This document shows, piece after piece, positions 1 through 6,891 of a DNA stretch of 26,624 nucleotides. The notes below the pieces were generated by a model. The model had not been told where the DNA came from. It ran no database searches and saw nothing but the letters and a program-made list of their open reading frames with translations. The stretch spans positions 1 through 26,624 of the forward strand of contig JAZKZE010000179.1 in the NCBI GenBank assembly GCA_045612485.1, given 5' to 3'. Position 1 is the stretch's first letter; the number at the start of each line of letters is the position of its first letter. The stretch is from RGIG5327 sp045612485. GTDB taxonomy: Bacteria; Verrucomicrobiota; Lentisphaeria; Victivallales; UBA1829. Position numbers and translations under genes: made by a program.

Positions 1-70
1 GTATTTATAAAATAAGGTATAATTCTCCCCTGTTATGACCTGTTATACCTCCAATATTCAGCTCAAACAA

Positions 71-120
71 TAAAAAAGGCTGTTGCTCACCTTTTTTGAG
101 GTTTTGCAACAGCCCCTTTT
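71..120 (-). terminator. Rho-independent terminator after tRNA-Leu
   Basis: A perfect 9-bp stem (GGCTGTTGC at 78-86 with GCAACAGCC at 106-114) encloses a loop of about 19 nt. Read on the minus strand it lies just downstream of the tRNA-Leu and is followed by a run of six T residues (77-72). The plus strand also has a T run after the hairpin (117-121), so it may work in both directions. Confidence 0.75.
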
Positions 121-124
121 TGAA

Positions 125-208
125 TGGTGCGCAGCGCGGGACTTGAACCCGCAAGCCTTACGGCGCTGGGACCTAAACCCAGTGCGTTTGCCATTTCGCC
201 AGCTGCGC
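125..208 (-). tRNA. tRNA-Leu (anticodon UAG)
   Basis: The minus strand folds as a long-variable-arm tRNA. The acceptor stem GCGCAGC/GCTGCGC is perfect. The anticodon stem CTGGG/CCCAG holds the loop TTTAGGT (anticodon TAG, reads CUA). A variable arm is followed by the T arm GCGGG-TTCAAGT-CCCGC, discriminator A and an encoded CCA (125-127). The long variable arm and anticodon both say leucine. It lies downstream of rpmA, separated by that gene's terminator, and has its own terminator. Confidence 0.97.
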
Positions 209-231
209 AGAAAAATTTTTGATCCAACACG

Positions 232-268
232 AAAATACCCGGAATCGGCAAACCGTTCCGGGTATTGA
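232..268 (-). terminator. Terminator downstream of rpmA
   Basis: An 11-bp perfect stem (AATACCCGGAA at 234-244 with TTCCGGGTATT at 256-266) closes an 11-nt loop. On the minus strand it begins about 30 nt after the rpmA stop and ends in a short T tract, so it probably ends rpmA transcription before the tRNA gene. Confidence 0.65.
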
Positions 269-298
269 GATCAGTGATAAATTTTCCCGGGGGAAGAT

Positions 299-553
299 TT
301 ATTCAGCAGTAGCGGGGATAACTTCCACCATGCGTTTGCTCTTGATGAAGTTTACAGTTCCGTCTTTAAGAGCAAAAAGGGTGAAATCTCTGCCGCAGCC
401 AACATTGTTACCGGCATGGAAACGGGTTCCGCGCTGACGGATAATGATGGTTCCTGTGGTGACGAATTCTCCGCCGAATGCTTTCACACCCAACATTTTG
501 GGCTGACTGTCGCGTCCGTTACGGCTGCTGGACTGGCCTTTCTTATGTGCCAT
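299..553 (-). CDS. rpmA: 50S ribosomal protein L27
   Basis: An 84-residue protein with the bacterial L27 start MAHKKGQSSSRNGRDS and the conserved stretch VKAFGGEFVTTGTIIIRQRGT...HAGNNVGCGRD. L27 sits near the peptidyl-transferase centre of the 50S subunit, where its N-terminus contacts tRNA. This form starts directly at MAHKKG and lacks the cleaved N-terminal extension known from Firmicutes. The start is supported by an AAGGAG site 8 nt upstream. In most bacteria rpmA follows rplU (L21). Here the upstream neighbour is an acyl-CoA synthetase fusion and rpmA has its own promoter at 619-646. It ends at a hairpin terminator before tRNA-Leu. Confidence 0.97.
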   Translation of the reverse strand: MAHKKGQSSSRNGRDSQPKMLGVKAFGGEFVTTGTIIIRQRGTRFHAGNNVGCGRDFTLFALKDGTVNFIKSKRMVEVIPATAE

Positions 554-618
554 GATGCTTCTCCTTTTGTTGTTTATGTATCAATAGTATTTTATTATTT
601 TTCTTTCACAGAGTATAT

Positions 619-646
619 AATATACACGCATTTGACGATTTTTCAA
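619..646 (-). promoter_or_regulatory. Predicted sigma-70 promoter of rpmA
   Basis: On the minus strand TTGAAA (646-641) is followed after 16 bp by TATATT (624-619), leaving a leader of about 60 nt before the rpmA start. The spacer also carries TCGTCAAATGCG. The match to the consensus is good and the position fits a single-gene rpmA unit. Confidence 0.55.
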
Positions 647-702
647 ATGTTTTCAGAAAAAATATTCTTTATCCTGCGAAAAAAAGTTATTCAAAGTCCT
701 TT

Positions 703-3006
703 TCAGGAATTTTTTGCCTCACTCTGTTTACGGATCTCCGCTCTGCGGATCTTGCCGTTGCTGGTCTTGGGCAGTTCCTTGACAAACTCCACCACACGGG
801 GGTATTTGTAGGGAGCAGTATTGGTCTTGACATATTCCTGGATCTCTTTCACCAGCTCGTCAGAGCCTTCCTTGCCCTTCACCAGAACAATGGTAGCTTT
901 CACAACTTTTCCGCGGACAGGATCAGGTACCCCGGTAACTGCACATTCCAGAATGTAGGGAAGTTCCATAAGAACACTTTCGATCTCGAAAGGTCCTACT
1001 CTGTAACCGGATGTTTTGATAATATCATCCGCACGTCCCAGATACCAGAAATACCCTTCTTCATCCTTCCATGCAAGGTCGCCGGTATGATAGTAACCGT
1101 CATGCCATGCTTTTGCCGTATCTTCGGGCGCATCGGTATAACCGCAGAAAAGTCCGATAGGATGACCGATGGGATCGCCCTTCACGCAGATCTCTCCGGT
1201 ATCGCCCATGGGAACAACTTTTCCGTCACCGTCCAGAAGATCGATCTTGAACTGGGGATTGACTTTCCCCATGGAGCCGGGTTTAGGTTTGGTGTTGCCC
1301 ACAGTTCCGATAAGAAGAGTGGATTCCGTCTGTCCGAACCCTTCAAAGGGAAGATGTCCGGAAAATCTTGCAAAGGCTTCACTGACTTCCGGCGGCATGG
1401 CTTCCCCGGCGGTGGAAACATGTTCCAGAGTGGAAAAGTCATACATGGAAAGATCTTCTTTTGCAAGGAAACGGAAAATTGTGGGGGGCGCACAGAATGT
1501 GGTAATACCGTACTGTTTGAACATGGGCAGCATATCTGCCGCATGGAAACGGTCGAAGTCGTAAACAAAGATCCCTGCTTCACACAGCCACTGACCATAG
1601 ATCTTGCCCCACATGGATTTTGCCCAGCCGGTATCTGCCACAGTAAGATGCAGTCCGTTGGGATTGACTTTGTGCCAGTGACGGGCAGTCATGATATGTC
1701 CCAGAGGATAGGTGTGATCGTGTTCCACCATCTTGGGATAACCTGTAGTTCCGGAACTGAAGAAAATCAGGAAGGGGTCGGTAGCTTTCAGATCTTCCGG
1801 TCTGGCAAAAGTTGCAGGGAAGTTAGGATAAAGAGAATCCAGATCCAACCAGCCTTCTTTGGAACCGTTGGCAACAAGTTTCAGTTTGAGTTCCGGACAG
1901 TTCACAGAACCTTTATCCACCTCATCGGTGATGTGGGGATCAGCAGAACTGATCACCATTTTCACATGAGCGCGTTTGAAACGGTATTCAAAGTCATGGG
2001 CTGTCATCTGGGCTGCGGCAAGAACGGAAACCGCTCCGATACGGTGCAGAGCATTCTGCACAAACCAGAACTGATAGTGGCGTTTAAGCACCAGAAGCAC
2101 TCTGTCCCCTTTCCGGATGCCCAGAGAGTAGAGAAGATTGGCGATCTTTGCAGAATTTTCAGCAACATCCCGGAAAGTGAAATCCCGGCAGACTTTATCA
2201 TCACCCACCCACCGCATGGCGATCTTGTCGGGAGTCTTGGCGGCAAGGGCATCCACAACATCATAAGCAAAGTTGAAGTTGGGGGGATAATGGAATTTCA
2301 CATCGGCGATCTCGCCGTTTTCATTATATTCTTCCGTCATAAAATCCTGATAGAGCAGATGTTCACCGGGAGCGATATAATTCTTCTTTGCTTCATCCTC
2401 CAGTTCTGCAAATTTTTCAGGTTTGCCTGCATCATATTCCTTCTGCATGACAATGGTAAGGAAACGGCAGGAAGCACCGTTGCAGGCAGTCAATGCGTGA
2501 GGCATTCTGCCGTCAAAATAAAGGGTGTCGCCTTCATTGAGGATCTCTTCCTTTTTTCCGCCATCATGCATGAAAGAAACATGCAGAGCCCCGGAAAGGA
2601 TCAGGATAAATTCCTGTCCGGAGTGTTCGGAATACTGGGTGAGAGCGTCTTCCCCTTTGTAGGGAGCAGTAACGATCAAAGGTTCCCCGACACGGTTCTT
2701 CATGTGGATCGCCTGATGCAGATAGGAGAAACCGGGTCTGCGTACAAAAGGAAATCCTTCCCCTTTGCGGGTCAGGGCGTACATGGAAAGATTGGGCAGT
2801 TCCCCGCTGATGAGGGAGGATACATCCAGACCGAAATGTTCTGCAAGGTTACAGCAGAAATAGAAGGGGGCCTGTTTCTCCCCGTTTTCATAGGCGGTAT
2901 ATTCTTCGGGTGTTACATCCAGAAGTTCCGCCATCTGCTCAACAGTGTATTCCTTCTGGTTCCGGAGTTCCCGTACTCTCATTCCAATCTGTTTGTTCTG
3001 GTCCAT
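703..3006 (-). CDS. XRE-cupin regulator fused to acyl-CoA synthetase
   Basis: A 767-residue protein with three parts. Residues about 3-62 form an XRE-type helix-turn-helix (RVRELRNQKEYTVEQMAELL). Residues about 95-188 form a cupin sensor domain (HSGQEFILILSGALHV, GDTLYFDGRMPHAL). From about 240 to the end it is an ANL-superfamily AMP-forming acyl-CoA synthetase with the P-loop SSGTTGYPK (417-425), GFGQTE (556-561), YHTGD (639-643), GRADDIIK (657-664) and the catalytic lysine in PKTSNGKIRR (K752). The enzyme part should activate a short- or medium-chain carboxylate to acyl-CoA through an acyl-AMP. The start at 3006 is preferred over one 15 bp upstream because GGAG lies 9 nt before it. It probably binds DNA or a ligand through its N-terminus, and autoregulation is possible. 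The acyl substrate cannot be told from sequence. Confidence 0.9.
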   Translation of the reverse strand: MDQNKQIGMRVRELRNQKEYTVEQMAELLDVTPEEYTAYENGEKQAPFYFCCNLAEHFGLDVSSLISGELPNLSMYALTRKGEGFPFVRRPGFSYLHQAIHMKNRVGEPLIVTAPYKGEDALTQYSEHSGQEFILILSGALHVSFMHDGGKKEEILNEGDTLYFDGRMPHALTACNGASCRFLTIVMQKEYDAGKPEKFAELEDEAKKNYIAPGEHLLYQDFMTEEYNENGEIADVKFHYPPNFNFAYDVVDALAAKTPDKIAMRWVGDDKVCRDFTFRDVAENSAKIANLLYSLGIRKGDRVLLVLKRHYQFWFVQNALHRIGAVSVLAAAQMTAHDFEYRFKRAHVKMVISSADPHITDEVDKGSVNCPELKLKLVANGSKEGWLDLDSLYPNFPATFARPEDLKATDPFLIFFSSGTTGYPKMVEHDHTYPLGHIMTARHWHKVNPNGLHLTVADTGWAKSMWGKIYGQWLCEAGIFVYDFDRFHAADMLPMFKQYGITTFCAPPTIFRFLAKEDLSMYDFSTLEHVSTAGEAMPPEVSEAFARFSGHLPFEGFGQTESTLLIGTVGNTKPKPGSMGKVNPQFKIDLLDGDGKVVPMGDTGEICVKGDPIGHPIGLFCGYTDAPEDTAKAWHDGYYHTGDLAWKDEEGYFWYLGRADDIIKTSGYRVGPFEIESVLMELPYILECAVTGVPDPVRGKVVKATIVLVKGKEGSDELVKEIQEYVKTNTAPYKYPRVVEFVKELPKTSNGKIRRAEIRKQSEAKNS

Positions 3007-3091
3007 AAGATGTTTCTCCATCTGCGGCGATCCCGCATAATGATGACAAGGATCTTACCTTTATATTTGGTTTAAAATTTATTGACCTATT

Positions 3092-3119
3092 AATATACAG
3101 TAAAATAAAAAAAAGTCAA
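3092..3119 (-). promoter_or_regulatory. Predicted promoter of the XRE-cupin-synthetase gene
   Basis: Minus-strand TTGACT (3119-3114), a 16-bp spacer and TATATT (3097-3092) lie about 85 bp upstream of the start at 3006. It begins directly after the fumC terminator, so the fusion gene is transcribed separately from fumC. Confidence 0.6.
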
Positions 3120-3126
3120 GTTTACA

Positions 3127-3167
3127 AAAACAAAAAGCAGAGAGCATACACAGAGCCTCTGCTTTTC
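3127..3167 (-). terminator. Rho-independent terminator of fumC
   Basis: The minus strand shows AAAAGCAGAG, a loop of about 14 nt, and CTCTGCTTTT, followed by TGTTTTTG. The stem is 10 bp (3133-3142 with 3157-3166) and lies about 20 nt after the fumC stop codon. Confidence 0.75.
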
Positions 3168-3185
3168 CCTGTTTCAGAAAAGAGA

Positions 3186-4559
3186 TCAGCGGATCATCTT
3201 TTCAGGCCGGACGACCTCATCATATCTTTCCGCGGTGATCAACCCGGAACGGATGCAGGCCTCCTTCAATGTCAACCCCTGTTCATGAGCCGTCTTGGCA
3301 ATCTTTGCCGCATTTTCATACCCGATCTCCGGAGAAAGGGCAGTAACGAGCATCAGGGATTTTTCCACCAATTCCCCGATACGGTTCTTATCAGGATAAA
3401 GTCCTTTCAGAGCATATTCCGTAAAGTTGTGAACAGAATCGGAAAGGAGCCGCGCCTGGGTGAGAAGGTCAAAGATCATTACAGGCTTATATACATTCAA
3501 TTCAAAATTCCCCTGGGAGGCGGCAAATCCGATAGCAGCATCCAGCCCCATGACCTGTACACACACCATGGTGAGAGCCTCACACTGGGTGGGATTGACT
3601 TTTCCGGGCATGATGGAAGAACCCGGCTCATTGGCAGGCAGTACCAGTTCCCCGTAACCGCAGCGGGGCCCGGAGGCAAGGAAACGGATATCATTGGCGA
3701 TCTTCATCAAAGCACAGGCAAGATTCCGCATTGCTCCGGACATGGCGGCAACAGCATCATGACCGGCAAGAAGAGCAAATTTATTTTTTCCGGAAATAAA
3801 GGGTACTCCGGTAAGTTCTGCGATCTTTTCCGCAGCCCGTTCAGCAAAACCTTTGGGAGCATTCAGTCCCGTTCCCACAGCTGTTCCGCCAAGAGCCAAT
3901 TCATAAAGTTCAGGCAGAGCATTTTCAATACGGGCAACAGCATATTTCACCTGTGCCGCATATCCGGAAAATTCCTGTCCCAGAGAAAGAGGAACAGCAT
4001 CCTGAAGGTGGGTACGCCCGATCTTGACGATATCATCATATTCCGCCGCCTTATCCTCCAGAACTTTATACAGATCTTTCAAAACCGGCAGCAGTTTTTC
4101 CTTTACCATTACCGCTCCGGCAATATGCATGGCGGCAGGGAAAGTATCATTGGAGGACTGGGACATATTCACATGGTCATTGGGGTGGACTTTTTCCCCG
4201 CATTTACCGGAGGCAATGGCGGCAAGCACCTCATTCATATTCATATTGGATTGTGTTCCGCTTCCGGTCATCCAGACTTTCAGAGGAAAATTGTCATCAT
4301 ACTTTCCGGCCAGGACTTCATCTGCGGCAAAGGAGATACCGTCACAGAACTCTTTTTTCAGACGTCCGGCTTCACAGTTGGCGATGGCGGAAGCCTTTTT
4401 AATGACTGCCAGAGCCTTGATGACTTCCATAGGAATATTATCAAGACCGATATTGAAATAATAAGTGGAACGCTGGGTCTGGGCTCCCCACAATTTATCG
4501 GCGGGGACTTTGATCTCCCCCATACTGTCATGTTCGATACGGAATTTTTCTTCACTCAT
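3186..4559 (-). CDS. fumC: Class II fumarate hydratase
   Basis: A 457-residue protein of the fumarase/aspartase superfamily, the usual FumC length. Visible family blocks are TGSGTQSNMNMNEV (98-111), SSNDTFPAAMH (135-145), GRTHLQDAVP (181-190, with the active-site histidine 184) and the signature GSSIMPGKVN (313-322), which carries the catalytic serine of the mobile loop. It interconverts fumarate and L-malate as a cytoplasmic homotetramer without an iron-sulfur cluster. FumC rather than aspartase is favoured by overall similarity, for example the start KFRIEHDSMGEIKVPADKLWGAQTQRS in two pieces. The start has GAGG about 7 nt upstream. It is a single-gene unit ending in a terminator. Confidence 0.95.
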   Translation of the reverse strand: MSEEKFRIEHDSMGEIKVPADKLWGAQTQRSTYYFNIGLDNIPMEVIKALAVIKKASAIANCEAGRLKKEFCDGISFAADEVLAGKYDDNFPLKVWMTGSGTQSNMNMNEVLAAIASGKCGEKVHPNDHVNMSQSSNDTFPAAMHIAGAVMVKEKLLPVLKDLYKVLEDKAAEYDDIVKIGRTHLQDAVPLSLGQEFSGYAAQVKYAVARIENALPELYELALGGTAVGTGLNAPKGFAERAAEKIAELTGVPFISGKNKFALLAGHDAVAAMSGAMRNLACALMKIANDIRFLASGPRCGYGELVLPANEPGSSIMPGKVNPTQCEALTMVCVQVMGLDAAIGFAASQGNFELNVYKPVMIFDLLTQARLLSDSVHNFTEYALKGLYPDKNRIGELVEKSLMLVTALSPEIGYENAAKIAKTAHEQGLTLKEACIRSGLITAERYDEVVRPEKMIR

Positions 4560-4750
4560 ACTGCTACCTCATACCGTTACATTTTATTATTCAGCCTATT
4601 CAATAAAGATCACAAAATCTTAAATTGCAATACAAATACACAAAAAAACTTCTGCACAGAAAATTCCGGAAAAGAACTTTACAGATAAGGATTCCCGGCA
4701 TAGCGGGGTACGGAGAAGAAGAAGCACACGCACATCCTGCTGTGCAAAAA

Positions 4751-4835
4751 TGGTGCCGAAGATGGGACTTGAACCCATACGCTTTAAGGGCGGCAGATTT
4801 TGAGTCTGCTGCGTCTGCCATTCCGCCACTTCGGC
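4751..4835 (-). tRNA. tRNA-Leu (anticodon CAA)
   Basis: The minus strand gives acceptor stem GCCGAAG/CTTCGGC, D arm with GGCGGAATGGC, anticodon stem GCAGA/TCTGC around loop CTCAAAA (anticodon CAA, reads UUG), a long variable arm, T arm ATGGG-TTCAAGT-CCCAT, discriminator A and encoded CCA. It has its own promoter upstream at 4856-4883. This is the second leucine tRNA in the window and the two are not adjacent. Confidence 0.97.
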
Positions 4836-4855
4836 AACAAAGTTTCTATCTCTTT

Positions 4856-4883
4856 AATATACTTGATTCTGTATATATTTCAA
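4856..4883 (-). promoter_or_regulatory. Predicted promoter of tRNA-Leu(CAA)
   Basis: Minus-strand TTGAAA (4883-4878), a 16-bp spacer and TATATT (4861-4856) place the transcription start about 14 nt before the mature 5' end at 4835, as is usual for a tRNA gene. Confidence 0.65.
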
Positions 4884-5171
4884 GTATTTTTTCAAAAAAA
4901 CAGAAAAAAAATTATTTTCCGGTCATTTTTCATACTGCTGAAAAAGCTGCTAAAGTTTCCCTCAGAAAGGAAAGAAATCCCCATATTTTCTTTACCGTTT
5001 TACCAAAAAAGCAAAAATTTCACAAACATATTTATACAATTATTATAAAAGCCGGATAAAGCCGCAGTAAAAAAGCAAAAAAACATAAATTCATACAGAA
5101 AAACACAGATATTTATTTGATTATTTTCTGGATCAATGTATTTTATTATATTATTTAAAAGTCTATTTCAA
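4884..5171. other. AT-rich intergenic stretch without a recognised gene
   Basis: This is the main part of the roughly 465-bp gap between tRNA-Leu(CAA) and the zinc-finger/HTH gene. It is strongly AT-rich with many A and T runs. An 82-codon open frame enters it from inside the tRNA gene but has no family signature and composition typical of chance. A weak promoter-like pair for the next gene is TTGATT (5117-5122), 16 bp, TATTTT (5139-5144). I see no RNA gene or tandem repeat. Confidence 0.5.
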
Positions 5172-5201
5172 TATGTTTATATTATATATTTTATAAACAT
5201 A
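5172..5201. promoter_or_regulatory. 10-bp inverted repeat upstream of zinc-finger/HTH gene
   Basis: TATGTTTATA (5172-5181) and TATAAACATA (5192-5201) are exact inverted copies separated by 10 AT-only bases. The site is about 100 bp upstream of the ATG at 5302, and downstream of a weak promoter-like pair. It could be an operator for the HTH protein itself or a leader hairpin. No function is proven, and AT-rich surroundings raise the chance of coincidence. Confidence 0.3.
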
Positions 5202-5301
5202 CAGGAATAGAATTAAAAAAATTATCCCGGAAACAGAAAAAAATGCTGCAGATCTATTTGACGCAGGGGGCAGTTTAACAACAAAAAAAAGGAGATAAAA
5301 T

Positions 5302-5772
5302 ATGTTTGGTTGTCACAACTGCCCTCATTTACCCAGAAAAGGTCATGCGTTTGAAAAATCCCATTGTGCAGTCTGCCGGGCGGCGCAGGATCCCACGCCC
5401 CATTCCCGTTACGAAGATGATCCTGCAACATTCAGCGGCACGGCAGTCATGCACCCCGCCTACGAGGATAATAACGAAAATGATAAATTTGCTGCATTCA
5501 GAGATGAACTTTTTTCCGCCCTTGCCCAGAGCATCCATTTACTTGCCTCCATGCAGAAAAAGTATCCGGAGACCTATAAATTTGTGGATGCGAAAATGCG
5601 GGATCCCTACTTATCCTACAGCGAACTTGCCAGCAGATTTTCCTGCCGGAAACAGAATGTGATGTACCATTTGCGGAAAGCAGTCAGTATGTGTCCGGAA
5701 CTTGCGGCGGCCCTGATCGTGGATACCCGTTTCAGCAGAGGTCAGCAATCTTTCCCCCACAGAAAGAAATAA
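5302..5772 (+). CDS. Small zinc-finger/helix-turn-helix protein, unknown role
   Basis: A 156-residue protein with a likely zinc-binding N-terminus: C4-x2-C7 and C22-x2-C25 (MFGCHNCPHL and HCAVCRAAQ). A region of polar linker follows. Near the C-terminus is a segment that looks like a sigma-region-4 or LuxR-like helix-turn-helix: LSYSELASRFSCRKQNVMYHL (about 104-124 in two overlapping helices). A DNA-binding regulator is therefore the best guess. AGGAG lies 7 nt before the ATG. It is transcribed alone, convergent with psd, with only 11 bp between the stop codons. I do not recognise a named family. It could also be a domesticated phage or mobile-element regulator. Confidence 0.7.
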   Translation: MFGCHNCPHLPRKGHAFEKSHCAVCRAAQDPTPHSRYEDDPATFSGTAVMHPAYEDNNENDKFAAFRDELFSALAQSIHLLASMQKKYPETYKFVDAKMRDPYLSYSELASRFSCRKQNVMYHLRKAVSMCPELAAALIVDTRFSRGQQSFPHRKK

Positions 5773-5783
5773 TGAACAGATTT

Positions 5784-6665
5784 TCAGGAAGGAACTTTGA
5801 TTCTTCCGATATTTTCTCCGCAGCGGATAAGGGTTTCGTAACCGTTACGGGTATTTTCCAGTAAATCAGCATCCCATTGCATTCTGTCATTATCAAAAAT
5901 CAGGATGACGGTGGAACCGCCGAACTTGAAATACCCTTTTTCCTCCTGCTTGGCATACATATTGCCTTCAGCGGTCTGGATAATGGAACCCACACCGAAT
6001 GCCCCCACTTCCAGATAAAGGAATTTACCGAAAGTATTGGAGGATAATTGTGTGATATGGCGGGTATTTTCCACATAGAGATCCGGGCGTTTGAGCAGGG
6101 CAACCGGATTGACTGAGTGATATTTTCCGGCAAAAACATAAGTCGGGGCATCCTGTTTACACTCACAGGGAAAATGAAAACGGTGATAATCCACAGGTGC
6201 AAGGCGGAATACGGCAACGGCACAGGAGGAAAAGGAAAGTTTACCGCAACAGAGCTCCTCCAGAGTTTTTTGAGCGCCTTTTACCGGAACGGGATCATTT
6301 TTTTTCATATTTTCATATACAAAGACTCTTCCGTCAGCAGGGGAAGAGAGGATTTCCGGCGAGGGATCGAACGGTCTTGCGCCCTTTTTCAGATGTCTGG
6401 TAAAAAAATCATTGAAAGAAGCATATTCCTCCGGGGGAAACTCTGCTTCGGAACTGTTGCACCCTTCCAGGACTGCCAGTTTGGCGATATTCTTTTTAGA
6501 CCGGGGGGAATCGTAATACCCCCCCATAAGATCTGAAAGGCGTGAGGAATTGAAAAGGATACCCCAGAGGGATTTTCCCAGTAAAGTATTGTAAACGAAA
6601 CGCAAAGCCTTATCGCCGAAAACGGTTTCCTTCTGAACTTTTGCCGCTTTCCGGTCAAAGATCAT
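5784..6665 (-). CDS. psd: Phosphatidylserine decarboxylase proenzyme
   Basis: A 293-residue protein of the type II-like phosphatidylserine decarboxylase family. It converts phosphatidylserine to phosphatidylethanolamine at the membrane using a pyruvoyl group formed by self-cleavage. The cleavage motif is GGST at about 249-252 inside GYFKFGGSTVILIF, so the alpha chain would start at Ser251. The triad partners are Asp in SPADGRV (about D111) and His in YHRFHFP (H161). The block FNDFFTRHLKKGARPFD is also typical. The start at 6665 (MIFDRKAAKVQKE) matches the usual beginning of the family and its usual length of about 290. A GTG at 6704 is a possible earlier start. An ATG at 6737 is unlikely because a predicted -10 box abuts it. 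No phosphatidylserine synthase gene is nearby. Confidence 0.9.
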   Translation of the reverse strand: MIFDRKAAKVQKETVFGDKALRFVYNTLLGKSLWGILFNSSRLSDLMGGYYDSPRSKKNIAKLAVLEGCNSSEAEFPPEEYASFNDFFTRHLKKGARPFDPSPEILSSPADGRVFVYENMKKNDPVPVKGAQKTLEELCCGKLSFSSCAVAVFRLAPVDYHRFHFPCECKQDAPTYVFAGKYHSVNPVALLKRPDLYVENTRHITQLSSNTFGKFLYLEVGAFGVGSIIQTAEGNMYAKQEEKGYFKFGGSTVILIFDNDRMQWDADLLENTRNGYETLIRCGENIGRIKVPS

Positions 6666-6737
6666 GATATCATCTGTCTTTGTATTACTTTTCAAATTGT
6701 TCACCCATTTCTCTTTACAAAGCATTCTCCACAGCAT

Positions 6738-6765
6738 AATATAGCATACATTTCCCGTAACGCAA
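6738..6765 (-). promoter_or_regulatory. Predicted psd promoter
   Basis: Minus-strand TTGCGT (6765-6760), 16 bp, TATATT (6743-6738). Transcription would begin near 6731, which places the ATG at 6737 outside the mRNA and favours a start at 6704 or 6665. Confidence 0.45.
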
Positions 6766-6841
6766 ACAGGGAAAGAAAAAAGAAGTAAGATTCCTGCCTT
6801 TGAACTGGATTCATTTTTCCGCCTTATTTCATTCCTTCAGA

Positions 6842-6878
6842 TATAAAAATTCCGTAGGAATAAGCGATCCGCTCCCGG
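6842..6878 (-). terminator. Possible terminator of the glycan operon
   Basis: On the minus strand, just past the radical SAM gene, a hairpin ATTCC-TAC-GGAAT is followed by TTTTTATAT (about 6859-6840). A second small stem TCCGC/GCGGA lies just before it. The stems are short, so this is a weak call. Confidence 0.35.
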
Positions 6879-6891
6879 CGGAACCGTCAAA

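Noticed and set aside
83..268. A 61-codon plus-strand frame over tRNA-Leu
   Set aside because: It covers a terminator, a tRNA and another terminator, and so cannot be a gene. The phrase-like peptide ARDLNP is the typical translation of a tRNA gene read in antisense.
1087..3075. A 662-codon open frame on the plus strand opposite the synthetase fusion
   Set aside because: The minus strand encodes a complete three-domain protein with all motifs. The antisense frame has no family signature and is open because the real gene avoids codons that read as stops on the other strand.
3285..4688. A 467-codon plus-strand frame opposite fumC
   Set aside because: fumC is unambiguous on the minus strand. 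The antisense frame is low-complexity, has no motif and no ribosome site.
4800..5048. An 82-codon frame running from tRNA-Leu(CAA) into the AT-rich gap
   Set aside because: It starts inside the tRNA and consists of Phe/Ile/Lys-rich residues as expected from AT-rich DNA; no ribosome site.
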